From the NCBI GenBank assembly GCA_022649665.1, contig JALCOL010000008.1, positions 1 to 64,000 of the forward strand: 64,000 nucleotides of DNA, written 5' to 3'. This stretch comes from Enterococcaceae bacterium (lineage in GTDB: Bacteria > Bacillota > Bacilli > Lactobacillales > Enterococcaceae). The notes beneath the pieces are model-generated. The model was given only the letters and a program-made list of their open reading frames with translations. It searched no databases and was not told where the DNA came from. Positions 52,606-63,343 of the stretch are shown here, in pieces (positions within the stretch are counted from its first letter, which is position 1; each line of letters begins with the position of its first letter). The translations under genes were made by a program, and so were the position numbers.

Positions 52606-52631
52606 AATAGAGGTCTCAGGGGGAATGTAAA

Positions 52632-52808
52632 ATGGTATTAAAATTTGAACGCGACAATACATTGGATAAGTTATTTGAAGACCTCGTCGGCAAGCCTTTA
52701 AAAGAAAAAAAACAGCAAGACGACCCTGAAGCTTTGAAAAAAGCTATGGCGGCAGCGGACCGCGCTGAAGAAAAACGAAAAGAAAAAGAAAAAAATTCTG
52801 AGGAATGA
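52632..52808 (+). CDS. Small charged protein, SPJ_0845-like
   Basis: A 58-codon gene: MVLKFERDNTLDKLFEDLVG followed by a highly charged helical tail (AAADRAEEKRKEKEKN). AGGGGGA lies before the ATG and the stop is inside the terminator hairpin. Short proteins with this opening occur in lactic acid bacteria under the label SPJ_0845 family; I am only moderately sure of that assignment. Function unknown. Confidence 0.7.
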   Translation: MVLKFERDNTLDKLFEDLVGKPLKEKKQQDDPEALKKAMAAADRAEEKRKEKEKNSEE

Positions 52809-52827
52809 TTTCCTCAGAATTTTTTAT
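52790..52827. terminator. Bidirectional terminator between small gene and engB
   Basis: AAAATTCTGAGGAA pairs with TTCCTCAGAATTTT around a short loop. It overlaps the ends of both convergent genes. Confidence 0.9.
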
Positions 52828-53410
52828 TTTGGATCGCTTCTTCGATCATTTCCCAAGCCGCTGTTTTCCCAGTACTGTCTTCAGCTGAAAAAACGATAAA
52901 CTTGTCTTCCGGATCGAACTGCAAAGCGCGTTTGATCTCATTTTCGTGTTTATTCCATTTGCCGCGCGGCACTTTGTCAGCTTTCGTGGCAACGATCGCA
53001 GTCGGCAACCCGTAATATTTCAGAAACTGATACATCTGGATATCATCCGTTGTCGGCGGATGGCGAAAATCGATCAAGCTGATCACGAGCGCCAAATCTT
53101 TGCGCTCGGTCAAATATGTTTCGATCATCTGCCCCCACTTCGCCCGCTCTGCTTTTGAAACTTTTGCATAGCCATAACCCGGGACATCGACAAAGCGGAA
53201 TACGTCATCGATCAAGTAAAAATTGAGTGTTTGTGTTTTGCCAGGCTTGCTTGAGGTGCGCGCAAGATTGCGGCGGTTGATCAACCGGTTGATAAATGAC
53301 GATTTCCCGACATTCGACCGCCCCGCGAGCGCGATCTCCGGCAATTTGCCATTAGGATATTGTTCGGGGGAAACGGCGGAGATCAAAATTTCGGCATGAC
53401 GGACTTCCAT
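52814..53410 (-). CDS. engB: Ribosome biogenesis GTP-binding protein EngB (YsxC)
   Basis: A 198-residue GTPase needed for 50S assembly. P-loop GRSNVGKSS at residues 30-38, [12 protein letters not shown] (G3) and [11 protein letters not shown] (G4) are intact. It follows clpX by nine bases, the conserved clpX-engB pairing of Firmicutes. Confidence 0.97.
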   Translation of the reverse strand: MEVRHAEILISAVSPEQYPNGKLPEIALAGRSNVGKSSFINRLINRRNLARTSSKPGKTQTLNFYLIDDVFRFVDVPGYGYAKVSKAERAKWGQMIETYLTERKDLALVISLIDFRHPPTTDDIQMYQFLKYYGLPTAIVATKADKVPRGKWNKHENEIKRALQFDPEDKFIVFSAEDSTGKTAAWEMIEEAIQNKKF

Positions 53411-53419
53411 CGACTCACC

Positions 53420-54688
53420 TCACCCGATCTTTTTTTCTGCCTGGGGCTCTTCTTGGTGATGGATGACGAGCGGCAGCGTTTTATTTTTGACAGTTTCTTC
53501 GGTGATCACGACTTTTTCGACCGTCGGATCGCTCGGGATCTGGAACATGATATCGGTCATCGTTTCTTCAATGATCGAACGCAAGCCGCGAGCGCCGGTA
53601 TTGCGCTGGATCGCTTCAGCAGCGATCGCAGTCAATGCTTTCGGTTCAAAATCCAGTTCAACATCATCAAGCGACAAAAGTTTCTTATATTGCTTGACGA
53701 GGGCATTTTTCGGTTCAGTCAAAATCCGGACCAGATCTTCTTTGGTCAGTTTTTCAAGTGCGGCCATGATCGGCAGGCGCCCGATAAATTCCGGGATCAA
53801 GCCGAACTTCAGCAAGTCTTCTGGAATGATCTGCTGCATGATGCTCTTTGATTCGTCGATTTTTTTATTGTCGCTGCCGAAACCGATGATCTTTTCACCT
53901 AAACGATTTTTGACGATCGTTTCGATGCCGTCAAAGGCTCCGCCGACGATGAATAAAACATTCGTCGTATCGATCTGAATAAACTCTTGATGCGGATGTT
54001 TGCGCCCGCCTTGCGGTGGAACACTTGCGATCGTGCCTTCCAAGATCTTGAGCAGTGCTTGCTGGACCCCTTCGCCGGAAACATCACGCGTGATCGAGAC
54101 ATTTTCTGATTTTTTTGCGATCTTGTCGATCTCATCGATATAGATGATCCCGCGTTCCGCGCGTTCAACATTATAATCAGCTGCTTGGAGCAGCTTCAGC
54201 AAGATATTCTCCACATCTTCACCGACATACCCGGCTTCCGTCAAACTCGTCGCGTCTGCGATCGCAAACGGGACATCCAACGTTCTTGCCAATGTCTGCG
54301 CCAAAAATGTCTTCCCGGATCCCGTTGGCCCGACTAGACAAATATTGCTTTTTTGCAACTCGACAGCATCGTCATCGTCTTTTTTCGTCTGCATTTGATT
54401 GACCCGTTTATAGTGGTTATAAACGGCGACCGAAAGCATTTTTTTCGCTTTGCCCTGACCGATCACATATTCATCCAGCGCTTTCAAAAGTTCAGCAGGT
54501 GTTGGTACATCCGTTAATTCTTTGACCGCTTCATCGTAAAATTCCTCATCGATGATCTCTTTGCAGAGATCGATGCATTCATCGCATATGTATACCCCTG
54601 GGCCGGCAACGATTTTCTTGACTTCTTCTTGTGTTTTTCCGCAAAAAGAACACCGAACAGTCCCGGAATTGTTATTCTCTTCGTACAT
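53420..54688 (-). CDS. clpX: ATP-dependent Clp protease ATP-binding subunit ClpX
   Basis: A 422-residue AAA+ unfoldase feeding ClpP. The zinc-binding domain has C13/C16 and C35/C38 ([16 protein letters not shown]); the AAA+ domain has VGPTGSGKT and [14 protein letters not shown], with IGF-type loop and sensor regions downstream. It runs with engB in one operon. Own ribosome site GAGGGG. Confidence 0.98.
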   Translation of the reverse strand: MYEENNNSGTVRCSFCGKTQEEVKKIVAGPGVYICDECIDLCKEIIDEEFYDEAVKELTDVPTPAELLKALDEYVIGQGKAKKMLSVAVYNHYKRVNQMQTKKDDDDAVELQKSNICLVGPTGSGKTFLAQTLARTLDVPFAIADATSLTEAGYVGEDVENILLKLLQAADYNVERAERGIIYIDEIDKIAKKSENVSITRDVSGEGVQQALLKILEGTIASVPPQGGRKHPHQEFIQIDTTNVLFIVGGAFDGIETIVKNRLGEKIIGFGSDNKKIDESKSIMQQIIPEDLLKFGLIPEFIGRLPIMAALEKLTKEDLVRILTEPKNALVKQYKKLLSLDDVELDFEPKALTAIAAEAIQRNTGARGLRSIIEETMTDIMFQIPSDPTVEKVVITEETVKNKTLPLVIHHQEEPQAEKKIG

Positions 54689-54778
54689 AGTAACCCCTCA
54701 TTTCTCGGTTTTGCCTTTTATTATAGTAACACAGCCCATGCGAAAGAAAAAGGATTCAGTTTCCGGCTGATTGCAAAA

Positions 54779-54816
54779 GGGAAGGACTTGGGACGATTCG
54801 TCGCCAAGTCCTTCCT
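54779..54816. terminator. Terminator after tig
   Basis: GGAAGGACTTGG pairs with CCAAGTCCTTCC, a 12-bp perfect stem with a short loop, between tig and clpX. Confidence 0.85.
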
Positions 54817-54847
54817 TCTCAATCAAAAGCGGGATCGCTCAAACCGC

Positions 54848-56134
54848 CTATTTCTCTTCTTGTGCGCTGCTCGTTACGATATCAGCTGCTTGTTTCATTA
54901 CGATATCATGTTTCAGCATATCAGTTGTCAAAATACGTTTGATTTGATCAGCCGGCATGTTGAATTGTTCGGAGAGAGTTTTGATTTCTTTTTCAACATC
55001 TTCGTCAGTTGCTTGAAGATCTTCAGCAGCAGCGACAGCTTCAAGGACCAGATTCGTCTTGACGCGGCCTTCTGCTTCACCTTCCATTTGTTTCTTCAGA
55101 TCTTCTTCTTTTGTACCAGTGATTTGATAGTACATTTCCGGATTGATCCCTTGACGCTGCATGTTGTTGAAGAATTCGTCCATTGAACGTTTTACTTCTT
55201 CATCGATCATGACTTGCGGAAGATCAACGATTTCTGCATTATCAACGGCCCCTTTGATCGCAGCATCTTCAACGGCTTCTTGCGCTGCTTTCTCTTTTGT
55301 TTCGGCAATCTCCGTATGATATTTTTTCTTCAATTCATCTAAAGTCGCAACGCCGTCATCGACATCTTTTGCAAATTCATCATCCAATTTTGGAAGTTCT
55401 TTCGCTTTGACTTCGTGGATCTTCACTTTGAAGATCGCTTCTTGGCCTGCCAAGTCTTTCGCTTGATAATCTTCAGGGAAAGTCACTTTGACTTCAAGCT
55501 CTTCGCCAGCTTTGTGGCCGATCAATTGATCTTCGAATCCGGGGATGAATGAGCCGCTGCCAAGTTCCAGCGAATGATTTTCCGCTTTTCCGCCTTCAAA
55601 TGGTTCGCCGTTCAAGAAGCCTTCAAAGTCGATTACGACAGTGTCGCCTTCTGCAGCTGGTTCATCTTCTTTCAAGACCAATTCAGCCATCGCGGTTTGT
55701 TCGCGGGTCAGACGATCTTCGACATCTTTTTCAGTGACTTCGCGGTCTTGTTTCGGCACCGTCAAGTCTTTATATTTGCCTAATTTGACTTCTGGTTTGA
55801 CGATCACTTCAGCCGTCAATTTCCAAGGTTCAGCCGCTTCCATCGAAACGATATCGATTTTCGGCTGAGAAACTGGATCGATCCCTGCCTCTTGGACAGC
55901 TGCTTCATAAGCAGTCGGCAAAAGATCGTTCAGAGTATCCTCATACAAGCTTGCTTCACCGTACATCCGGTTAAATACTTGACGTGAGATTTTTCCTTTG
56001 CGGAATCCAGGTACCGTCAAATTTTTTCTTACTTTGTTGAATGTTTTTGTCAATCCCTTTTGAATTTCTTCTTGCGGGATATCAAAGGAAAGGACACCAT
56101 CATTTGTGCCTTTTTTTTCCCAAGTTGCAGTCAT
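54848..56134 (-). CDS. tig: Trigger factor
   Basis: A 428-residue ribosome-bound chaperone and prolyl isomerase. The ribosome-binding tail signature FRKGKISRQVF is at about 45-55, the FKBP-like PPIase domain spans about 160-245 (VIDFEGFLNGEPFEGGKAEN), and the helical arms follow. Upstream of clpX in the common tig-clpX order. Confidence 0.98.
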   Translation of the reverse strand: MTATWEKKGTNDGVLSFDIPQEEIQKGLTKTFNKVRKNLTVPGFRKGKISRQVFNRMYGEASLYEDTLNDLLPTAYEAAVQEAGIDPVSQPKIDIVSMEAAEPWKLTAEVIVKPEVKLGKYKDLTVPKQDREVTEKDVEDRLTREQTAMAELVLKEDEPAAEGDTVVIDFEGFLNGEPFEGGKAENHSLELGSGSFIPGFEDQLIGHKAGEELEVKVTFPEDYQAKDLAGQEAIFKVKIHEVKAKELPKLDDEFAKDVDDGVATLDELKKKYHTEIAETKEKAAQEAVEDAAIKGAVDNAEIVDLPQVMIDEEVKRSMDEFFNNMQRQGINPEMYYQITGTKEEDLKKQMEGEAEGRVKTNLVLEAVAAAEDLQATDEDVEKEIKTLSEQFNMPADQIKRILTTDMLKHDIVMKQAADIVTSSAQEEK

Positions 56135-56223
56135 TATCTATTCCCTCCATCAGTTCGTGTATTCACGTTCAGAAACGCATAAGCATACCTTTTTATAGTA
56201 CACTATTGATTTTCAAATGTAAA

Positions 56224-57198
56224 CTAATTATTGCCTGGATCCCAATCAGCAAGCGATAGCCGCAGCTGTTCTTGGATTTTTTCTGCGCGTTCGATCTCCT
56301 TTTTTTCTTCTGCAGAATGATATTTTAAGAGTCCCGGCGAATAGTGCAGCAAGTATGCCTTGACCCAGATTTCTGCGGATTCCAGCCGCTTATCCGGAAA
56401 AGGCCACAAAAGCGCAAATTGCAATTTGAATTCTTCCAAAAGATCATGATAAAGGATCGGATCATGCGAAAGCAGGCTGACTTTTAAATAGGTCGCCGTG
56501 CGCAAGTACAGCGGATCGTCTTGCGGCAGCTCGATGGCGGCAGGCACTACTGGATACCTTTTTTGATCGATCCAAGCAAATTGAAATGTTTTTTTACTGT
56601 TTAAAACCACTAATTTTTCCAGCAGCCGGCTTTTGACCAAACTGTGGACGCGTGCAGAGGCCAAGAGAACTTGGCAAACTTCTAAATAATCTGATTGCGG
56701 CAGATAAAATGCTTCGGAAAAACTCTCCAACTGCTGCGCGACGGAAACTTCCGGAAGCGCCAAAAGCTTTGCTTTGACTTTCGCCAGATCCCACTGCTCG
56801 GCCTGCTGATAGAGCAGCTCTTTGCTTTTGACATACCGCTTCAGATTTACCAAAGGCTGCAGCGATTCACTGCCGCAATTCAGCATCTGCTCATTGATGA
56901 CGGCATTCGCCGTTAAAAAGTCTTTTTCTTCGATCAAGATCTCCAGATAAAAAGTCAAATATTCAAATTTAGCCAGATACTCGGAGCGGTACTTTCTGAT
57001 AAAATTCCGCGCTTCTTGGTATGCCCCTTGCTCGGCAAAAAGACTGGCAATGAAAAAGTTGAGCGAGAAACTCGGTGTGATCGCGTAGGCCTGCTGAAAA
57101 CAAGCGATTGCTTCTTTTGTTTTCTTTTGTTTCAAATCATTTTGACCCATCTCGAGAAAACGCTCATAGTTTTTTGGGAATTGATATGCTTGTGCCAT
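56224..57198 (-). CDS. Tetratricopeptide repeat protein
   Basis: A 324-residue helical protein whose N-terminus has TPR-type repeats (YERFLEMGQNDLKQKKTKEA, then AIACFQQAYAITPSFSLNFF and ASLFAEQGAYQEARNFI). The rest is helical with Leu/Gln-rich stretches and no catalytic motif. TPR proteins mediate protein binding; the partner is unknown. Single-gene unit. Confidence 0.85.
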   Translation of the reverse strand: MAQAYQFPKNYERFLEMGQNDLKQKKTKEAIACFQQAYAITPSFSLNFFIASLFAEQGAYQEARNFIRKYRSEYLAKFEYLTFYLEILIEEKDFLTANAVINEQMLNCGSESLQPLVNLKRYVKSKELLYQQAEQWDLAKVKAKLLALPEVSVAQQLESFSEAFYLPQSDYLEVCQVLLASARVHSLVKSRLLEKLVVLNSKKTFQFAWIDQKRYPVVPAAIELPQDDPLYLRTATYLKVSLLSHDPILYHDLLEEFKLQFALLWPFPDKRLESAEIWVKAYLLHYSPGLLKYHSAEEKKEIERAEKIQEQLRLSLADWDPGNN

Positions 57199-57297
57199 TG
57201 AACATCTCCCCTAGTTTATAAACTGCTGTTCCTTCATATATTATTTAATATCCCACAATCACTATTGATATGGCAAGTTATATAACTTAAATTGTTA

Positions 57298-57343
57298 TAA
57301 AAAGACACAGGACAACCAGCAGCCGCCGTTTGTCTTGTGTCTT
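57298..57343 (-). terminator. Terminator after ykuJ
   Basis: AAGACACAGGACAA pairs with TTGTCTTGTGTCTT with one wobble; a T-run follows on the minus strand. Confidence 0.85.
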
Positions 57344-57358
57344 CGGTGTTGTTTTTGC

Positions 57359-57586
57359 TTATTGGATCAACTCATAGATCTCAATCGCTACCAAATCGAT
57401 ATTGTCAAACTGATAGCTTTCTTTCGTATCTCCTTCAGTCAATTCAAAAGTTTCGGTCGCGCTATCGTAACTGACTGTGCACTTTTCGACACCGTCTTTT
57501 TCAAAGCGGCGAACTTGGACCTCGCCATCGCTCGCTTCAGTCATCGCTTCTAGGCGCTTAATGATTGCCACTAATTGCGAATGCAT
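57359..57586 (-). CDS. ykuJ: YkuJ/DUF1797 family protein
   Basis: A 75-residue protein matching YkuJ: MHSQLVAIIKRLEAMTEASD, then QVRRFEKDGVEKCTVSY and a C-terminal FDNIDLVAIEIYELIQ. Small single-domain alpha-beta protein, function unknown, common in Lactobacillales and Bacillus. Its own terminator follows. Confidence 0.9.
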   Translation of the reverse strand: MHSQLVAIIKRLEAMTEASDGEVQVRRFEKDGVEKCTVSYDSATETFELTEGDTKESYQFDNIDLVAIEIYELIQ

Positions 57587-57665
57587 CTTATTTCCCCCTT
57601 TATTCGAAACCTCGAAACTATTGTATCAAAATAGCGGGGCATCTGCATGAAAAAAGCAAAAGAAA

Positions 57666-58562
57666 TTAGGATTTTTTATGATAAACAGCCGGATCGCCCG
57701 CTGGCCACCAAAGTTTGATCAAAGCTTGTGTTCCGGCATTCTCTTCGCCTTTTGCCGCTAATGCATCATAGAGCCGTTTTGCTTCTTGTGTTGCGGGGAG
57801 CTCCAAGCCCATTTTTTCCGCTTCTTCCAAGGCGATCCTGAGATCTTTGATGAAATGCTTGACAAAAAAGCCGGGCGTGAAATCATGCTGCAAGATCCGC
57901 GGCGCATAGTTCGCTAACGACCAATTGGCCGCACTTCCGCCGTTAACAGTCGCAACGACTTTTTCCAAATCCAAACCAGCTTTGTCCGCATACGCTAAAA
58001 GTTCGCACATGCCGGTCATCGTCCCGGCGATCATGATCTGATTTGCCATTTTCGTATGTTGTCCGCTGCCGGCTCCGCCTTGCAGCTGGACAGTTGTTCC
58101 AAAAAGTTCGAAGAGCGGTTTCAGTTCTGCGAACGGCTCAGACTCACCGCCGACCATGATCGTCAGTGTCCCGTTTTGCGCACCCAGATCGCCGCCTGAA
58201 ACCGGTGCATCCAGCGCATAAGCACCTTCTTTGAGCGCATGCTCAAAAAGTTCGCGCGCCAGCGTCGGTTCGCTGGTCGTCAGATCCACTAAAAATTTCC
58301 CGGCGATCGGTGCTTGAAAAATACCTTGATCGCCAAAATACACCGCGCGTACATCGGTCGGAAAGCCGACCATCGTGAAGATCACATCGCTTTTCTCAGT
58401 GACTTCTTGGGGTGTCGCGCTCCAGAGCGCCCCTGCTGCAAGCGCCGCTTCAGCATGCGCCTTTGTCCGGTTATAGACATTTACCGTGCAGCCCGCTTTC
58501 AAAAGATGCTTCACGATCGAGGTGCCCATGACACCGGTGCCGATAAATCCTAATTTTTTCAT
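57666..58562 (-). CDS. 3-hydroxyisobutyrate dehydrogenase-family NAD(P)-dependent oxidoreductase
   Basis: A 298-residue beta-hydroxyacid dehydrogenase. The Rossmann motif GFIGTGVMGTSIVKHLLKAG, the substrate-binding DAPVSGGDLGAQNGTL and the catalytic Lys region GSGQHTKMANQIMIAG are intact. Likely substrates include 3-hydroxyisobutyrate, tartronate semialdehyde or succinic semialdehyde; the sequence alone does not tell. ATG 58562 follows GCAGGAGGG, 17 bases after the glycosyltransferase gene. Confidence 0.9.
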   Translation of the reverse strand: MKKLGFIGTGVMGTSIVKHLLKAGCTVNVYNRTKAHAEAALAAGALWSATPQEVTEKSDVIFTMVGFPTDVRAVYFGDQGIFQAPIAGKFLVDLTTSEPTLARELFEHALKEGAYALDAPVSGGDLGAQNGTLTIMVGGESEPFAELKPLFELFGTTVQLQGGAGSGQHTKMANQIMIAGTMTGMCELLAYADKAGLDLEKVVATVNGGSAANWSLANYAPRILQHDFTPGFFVKHFIKDLRIALEEAEKMGLELPATQEAKRLYDALAAKGEENAGTQALIKLWWPAGDPAVYHKKS

Positions 58563-58578
58563 ACTTTTCCCTCCTGCT

Positions 58579-59802
58579 TCAACGTCTGAAAAATTTGATC
58601 TTTTCTTTCTCGCGCGGGATCCGCTTTTCATAATCAGCTAATAAATTATCTTCAAAGTACCGCAGCGAAGAGTCGTAAAACTCGATCACGCGGTCGCCGA
58701 ATGTTTCCGCCGAGATCTCACGGAGCATTTTCTGCTGGGCCGCCGGGTCAAACTTCAAACCGCGGTCGATATAGTGCAGGAGCGTCGGCGCAAACTCTTT
58801 GTCGCCGCGAAAGGTTTCGCCAAGTGTCAGATCATTGAATAAATTATCGATATAATGATTGCCGGCAACGATCGCTTGGCATCCGGCTGCGATTGCTTCG
58901 ATATAAGTCAATCCTTGTGATTCCGAAGTCGAAGCAGAAACAAAATAATCGGCGCTTTGATAAAATTTGCTGACCTCGTCATGCGGCACCTCGCCGATAA
59001 AACGGACATGGCGCCCCAATCCTAAAGTCTGGGCGAGCTCCTTCAGCTCTGCTGTATAAGGTCCCTTGCCGACGATCAGGAGGCAAGCCTTCGGATAGTG
59101 GCGCAAAACTTCCGGCATTCCGTGGATGACCGCTTGGATATTTTTTTCATAAGAAACGCGCGAGAGGGAAAGCAAAAGAAGATCATCCTTTTGAAAACCC
59201 AGCTCATGACGAAAGTTTTCCGATGCCCGTTTGGTACAAGGATCCGGCAGAAATTTTTCGATCTCGATCCCTGTTGGAATAATGCGAAGCGGTACATCGA
59301 TATTATACGACTGCATCGTTTCCAAGACCCGTTCACTCGGACAGACGATCCCGCTCAGCCCAATACTGAAAAATTTGAAATAAGCTTTCACCATTCGCGG
59401 CTTGATCAATTTGCCGTGAGCAATATAGTGCAGATAATCCTCATACATCGTGTGATACGTATGGATACAAGGGATCTTCAATTGCTTGGCGACGAATTTT
59501 CCCAAGATCCCCGTCCCGAACTCCGTTTGCGTATGGATCAGATCCAGCCGCATCGCCTTCGCTTTTTTATAGGCGTCGCGCATCCCGCTGATAATGATCC
59601 GCCGATCTTTGAATGAAACAAACGGGACACTTGGCAGCCGAATGATATTATCTTCTTCATCTTCCGCGGCATTCGGGTCAGTCGTCGTGAACATGATCAC
59701 CTCATGTCCGCGATTTTCCAGCTGCGTTTTAAGCGTTTTGGTTGATGTCGCCACGCCGCTGACTTGCGGAAAATATGTATCTGTAAATATTCCGATCCTC
59801 AT
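58579..59802 (-). CDS. bgsB: Glycolipid glycosyltransferase, BgsB/LafA-like
   Basis: A 407-residue GT4 glycosyltransferase. The start MRIGIFTDTYFPQVSGVATS and the nucleotide-sugar site SESQGLTYIEAIAAGCQAIV (E-x7-E type) fit 1,2-diacylglycerol 3-glucosyltransferases (BgsB in E. faecalis, LafA in pneumococcus), which make the glucosyl-diacylglycerol anchor of lipoteichoic acid at the membrane. The next gene upstream is its usual partner. Confidence 0.85.
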   Translation of the reverse strand: MRIGIFTDTYFPQVSGVATSTKTLKTQLENRGHEVIMFTTTDPNAAEDEEDNIIRLPSVPFVSFKDRRIIISGMRDAYKKAKAMRLDLIHTQTEFGTGILGKFVAKQLKIPCIHTYHTMYEDYLHYIAHGKLIKPRMVKAYFKFFSIGLSGIVCPSERVLETMQSYNIDVPLRIIPTGIEIEKFLPDPCTKRASENFRHELGFQKDDLLLLSLSRVSYEKNIQAVIHGMPEVLRHYPKACLLIVGKGPYTAELKELAQTLGLGRHVRFIGEVPHDEVSKFYQSADYFVSASTSESQGLTYIEAIAAGCQAIVAGNHYIDNLFNDLTLGETFRGDKEFAPTLLHYIDRGLKFDPAAQQKMLREISAETFGDRVIEFYDSSLRYFEDNLLADYEKRIPREKEKIKFFRR

Positions 59803-59939
59803 TCTCTCACCTCTAAGCAGTGTTTCAGATTTCCCGCACATTTATAGTAATTCATCATGCCGGATTTTCGCAATGATTTTCTTGAAATAATGATCGCTTA
59901 AAGAAACAGCTGGTTGAGAAGATCCCTTTTCCGCGATCC

Positions 59940-59975
59940 AAAAAAGACCCCTCAGCTGATCAGCCGTCTCTATCA
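59940..59975 (-). terminator. Possible terminator between bgsA and bgsB
   Basis: Minus-strand AGAC..GGCTGATCAGCT.. followed by GGTCT and six T. Suggests partly separate expression of the two glycosyltransferase genes. Confidence 0.5.
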
Positions 59976-59989
59976 TGTGCTCTCTTTGA

Positions 59990-61033
59990 TCAATTCATTA
60001 TTTTTTGATAAAGATCATCTTTCGGTGTCTGTCCCAATACATGCTCGTACACTGCCCGCAATTCTCGGCCGACTTGCCGGATATCGCGTGCTTGGGCAGT
60101 TTGGTAACCTTCCCGCGTCAAGTCAGGAGCTTCTTTTTGCAAAATCTCAGAAATCAGCGCTGCGAATTGATCGTTGTTTCTTCCCATAAAACAATTTGTG
60201 CCGGCTTGCATCCAGCCTTGATATACCGGAATATCCCGCAGCAAAACTTGCTGTTTGCTGGCCAGTGCTTCCAAAACAACGATCCCTTCTGTTTCTTCAT
60301 AGGATGGAAAGAAAAACAGATCGGCGCCGGAATAGGCCCCCTGAAGAACCGCACCTGTGATATAACCGGGAAAGATCACGTTTTGCGGGTGATCTTTCTT
60401 GACGATCTCGCGAATATCCCGCGGGATCGAAAAAAGCGGTACATCCCCGAACCAGATAAACGTATAGGCCGGAAAACGCCGTGCCAGCGCGATAAAATCG
60501 ATGATCCCTTTGCGCTTAAAAAACAAGCCGACACTCATGACCACTTTTTGATCGGGTGCCAACTGAAAATAATTTCGAAATTCCCGCTCTTTTTCTGGAT
60601 CAGGGTAGTATTTTTTCAAATCGATCCCATTGGAGATCGGCGCGATCGGTACTGTCAGGCCGTAGTTTTTCAACAGTTTTTTTGCATAGGGCGTCGGTGT
60701 GATCAAATGATCTGCTTTACGGTATAAATAGACCAATCTTTTTTTGACCAGCGGCGCCAGCGCATTAGAGCCGACAAAAGAATTTCGAAAATCTTCTTCC
60801 GTCGAGTGGGCATGATAAATCACTTTTTTTCCCATTCTCCGGGCTCTCCAGATCATGTAGCTGCTTTTAGGTCCATACGTATTGATATGTAAAATATCAT
60901 AATCGGTACACCGCGGATCAGTCGAATAATCGATGTTCCACGCAGCAAGTGCGCGCTTCTGATGAGCAAGTGCACGGCCCACTCCAGATTTGCTGACTAT
61001 TTTTTCTCCTTCAAAGTATAATAAAACCTTCAC
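59990..61033 (-). CDS. bgsA: Glycolipid glycosyltransferase, BgsA/CpoA-like
   Basis: A 347-residue GT4 glycosyltransferase: MKVLLYFEGEKIVSKSGVGR at the start, ISNGIDLKKYYPDPEKE and the E-x7-E site FPSYEETEGIVVLEALASKQ. Length and opening match BgsA of E. faecalis and CpoA/LafB of pneumococcus, which add a second sugar to glucosyl-diacylglycerol. GTG start with GAGGTG upstream. Together with bgsB it makes the diglycosyl anchor of lipoteichoic acid. Confidence 0.85.
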   Translation of the reverse strand: MKVLLYFEGEKIVSKSGVGRALAHQKRALAAWNIDYSTDPRCTDYDILHINTYGPKSSYMIWRARRMGKKVIYHAHSTEEDFRNSFVGSNALAPLVKKRLVYLYRKADHLITPTPYAKKLLKNYGLTVPIAPISNGIDLKKYYPDPEKEREFRNYFQLAPDQKVVMSVGLFFKRKGIIDFIALARRFPAYTFIWFGDVPLFSIPRDIREIVKKDHPQNVIFPGYITGAVLQGAYSGADLFFFPSYEETEGIVVLEALASKQQVLLRDIPVYQGWMQAGTNCFMGRNNDQFAALISEILQKEAPDLTREGYQTAQARDIRQVGRELRAVYEHVLGQTPKDDLYQKIMN

Positions 61034-61217
61034 TTTGACACCTCTTTAAAACGAATCGTTTCATTTTGTCATCGTGAATCGATCAGACGAAGCTCTGAGA
61101 TTCCTTCTCGCGAAAGAATCAAGGCGCGTGATCTTTGACAATATGTTAATTATACCTTAAGCCGCTCCTTTCTAACAGCCAGAACCAAAAATTCAGGCTT
61201 AAGTCGGAGATCCCCAC

Positions 61218-61251
61218 AAAAAAAGATCGTGACAATGTGGTCACGATCTTT
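61218..61251 (-). terminator. ptsI terminator
   Basis: AAAGATCGTGAC pairs perfectly with GTCACGATCTTT; T-run follows on the minus strand. Confidence 0.92.
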
Positions 61252-61261
61252 CGCGTTTTGA

Positions 61262-62986
61262 TTATTCGGGAACATATTGTGCGACAAGCTCCAACACTTC
61301 ATCAACTGTCGAACAGTCCGTCAGCGCTTTGTCAGCTAATTCTTTCATCTTTGCGGTATCAAGACGTTTCATCAAACTGCGCGTTTTCAAAATCGAAGTG
61401 GCAGACATCGAAAACTCATCGAGTCCCATCCCGACCAAAAGCGGAACCGCTTTTTGATCACCGGCCATTTCACCGCACATTCCTGCCCATTTTCCTTCTT
61501 TGTGCGCACTGTCGATCACATGTTTGACCAGGCGCAGAATCGACGGATTATAAGGCTGGTACAAATAAGAAACACGTTCGTTCATCCGATCAGCAGCCAT
61601 TGTGTACTGGATCAGATCATTCGTGCCGATGCTGAAGAAGTCGACTTCTTTAGCAAATTTGTCGGCAAGGACCGCCGCTGCCGGGATCTCGATCATGATG
61701 CCGAGCTGGATCTCATCGGCTACTGCAACTTTGTCGGCTTTCAATTTTGCTTTTTCTTCTTCAACGATCTGTTTCGCTTGCCGGAATTCCTGCAAGGTAG
61801 CGATCATCGGAAACATGATCCGCAGATTCCCGTATACAGAGGCCCGCAATAAAGCGCGCAGCTGCGTCCGGAACATTCCTTGTTCATGCAAGCAGATCCG
61901 GATCGCACGGTATCCCAAGAACGGATTCATTTCTTTCGGAAGCGGCAGATACGGGAGCTTTTTATCACCGCCGATATCCATCGTCCGAACAACGACTGGT
62001 TTATCGCCCATTCCTTCTAAAACAGCTTTGTATGCATCGAACTGCTGCTCTTCAGTCGGAAAATCAGGAGAATCCATATACAAGAATTCTGTACGATAAA
62101 GTCCGACTGCTTCAGCACCGTTTTTATGAACACTGGTCAAATCTTTCGGTGTCCCGATGTTGGCAGCCAGTTCAAAATGCTTTCCGTCAGCAGTGACCGT
62201 CTTTTCATCTTTGAGTTTGTCCCATTCCGCTTTTTGAGCGGCAAATTTCTCCGCCACTTTGCGGAATTCTTTGACTTCTGCCTCGCTTGGATCGATCACT
62301 ACTTCACCGGAAAGACCATCGACCGCCAGCATCATTCCTTGTTTTGCAACAGAAGTGATCTTTTCGGTTCCGACGATCGCCGGGATCTCAAGTGAACGCG
62401 CCATGATCGCTGAATGTGACGTTCTGCCGCCGATATCTGTCACAAATGCTTTCACATGCTCTTTATCAAGCTGAGCAGTGTCGCTTGGTGTCAGATCGTG
62501 TGCGACGATCACCACTTGATCTTGGATCATCGAAGGGTCAGGGAGCCGAACACCTAACAGATGTGCCAGCACGCGCTTTGTGACATCTTTCACGTCGGCA
62601 GCGCGCTCCTGCATATAAGGATTATCAGTCATTCCTTCAAGTGTATCAATAAATTGATCAGTCACTTGTTTTAAAGCAGCTTCGGCATTGACTTTGTCCG
62701 AATTGATCAAGTCTTTGATTTGTCCGATCATTTCCGGATCGCTCAGGACCATGATGTGCGCATCAAAAACCTGTGCATCTTTTTCACCCAAGTTTTTTTT
62801 GGCTTTATCACGAATAATATGAAGCTCATCGATCGATTCTTGCAAGGCTTTGTCTAGACGTGCAGACTCTGCAGCAGGATCAGTGATGCTTTTTTTCTCA
62901 AAAGATAAATCAGGCTGCACTAATAAATAAGCTTTTGCAACAGCAATCCCATCACTAGCGGCAATTCCCTTTAACTTTTCAGACAT
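61262..62986 (-). CDS. ptsI: PTS enzyme I
   Basis: A 574-residue phosphoenolpyruvate-protein phosphotransferase. Phospho-His191 lies in [20 protein letters not shown]; the PEP-binding barrel has [10 protein letters not shown] and [14 protein letters not shown], and the C-terminal GMCGEMAGD. It starts phosphate flow to HPr and then to fruA and other EII complexes. It overlaps ptsH by one base. Confidence 0.98.
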   Translation of the reverse strand: MSEKLKGIAASDGIAVAKAYLLVQPDLSFEKKSITDPAAESARLDKALQESIDELHIIRDKAKKNLGEKDAQVFDAHIMVLSDPEMIGQIKDLINSDKVNAEAALKQVTDQFIDTLEGMTDNPYMQERAADVKDVTKRVLAHLLGVRLPDPSMIQDQVVIVAHDLTPSDTAQLDKEHVKAFVTDIGGRTSHSAIMARSLEIPAIVGTEKITSVAKQGMMLAVDGLSGEVVIDPSEAEVKEFRKVAEKFAAQKAEWDKLKDEKTVTADGKHFELAANIGTPKDLTSVHKNGAEAVGLYRTEFLYMDSPDFPTEEQQFDAYKAVLEGMGDKPVVVRTMDIGGDKKLPYLPLPKEMNPFLGYRAIRICLHEQGMFRTQLRALLRASVYGNLRIMFPMIATLQEFRQAKQIVEEEKAKLKADKVAVADEIQLGIMIEIPAAAVLADKFAKEVDFFSIGTNDLIQYTMAADRMNERVSYLYQPYNPSILRLVKHVIDSAHKEGKWAGMCGEMAGDQKAVPLLVGMGLDEFSMSATSILKTRSLMKRLDTAKMKELADKALTDCSTVDEVLELVAQYVPE

Positions 62987-63252
62987 TATTCAGAAAGTCC
63001 TTCCTTTTTCATTGTTTCTTCGATAGCAGTCATTGCATCTCCTTCATCGGCGCCGTCTGCTGAAATCGTGACATCGCTTCCTTGGCCAACGCCAAGCGAC
63101 ATTACGCCCATGATCGATTTAAGATTGACTGATTTCCCTTTGTATTCAAGGTTGATATCAGAATTGAATTTAGAAGCAGTTTGGACCAATAAAGTTGCAG
63201 GACGAGCATGAATCCCTGTCTCAGCAATAATATGAAACTCTTTTTTTTCCAT
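62986..63252 (-). CDS. ptsH: Phosphocarrier protein HPr
   Basis: An 88-residue HPr. Starting at ATG 63252 puts the catalytic His at position 15 (ETGIHARPA) and the regulatory Ser at 46 ([11 protein letters not shown]), exactly the standard numbering, which decides against the ATG two codons upstream. His15 carries phosphate from enzyme I; Ser46 phosphorylation by HPr kinase makes it a co-repressor with CcpA. Confidence 0.98.
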   Translation of the reverse strand: MEKKEFHIIAETGIHARPATLLVQTASKFNSDINLEYKGKSVNLKSIMGVMSLGVGQGSDVTISADGADEGDAMTAIEETMKKEGLSE

Positions 63253-63343
63253 AGTCATCGTTCTCCTTTGTCCTAAAATGGATTTGAAATGAAGAAAGAT
63301 AAAGAGTTTTCTCCTCTTGTCTCCTTCTTTAATTCTCTACTAA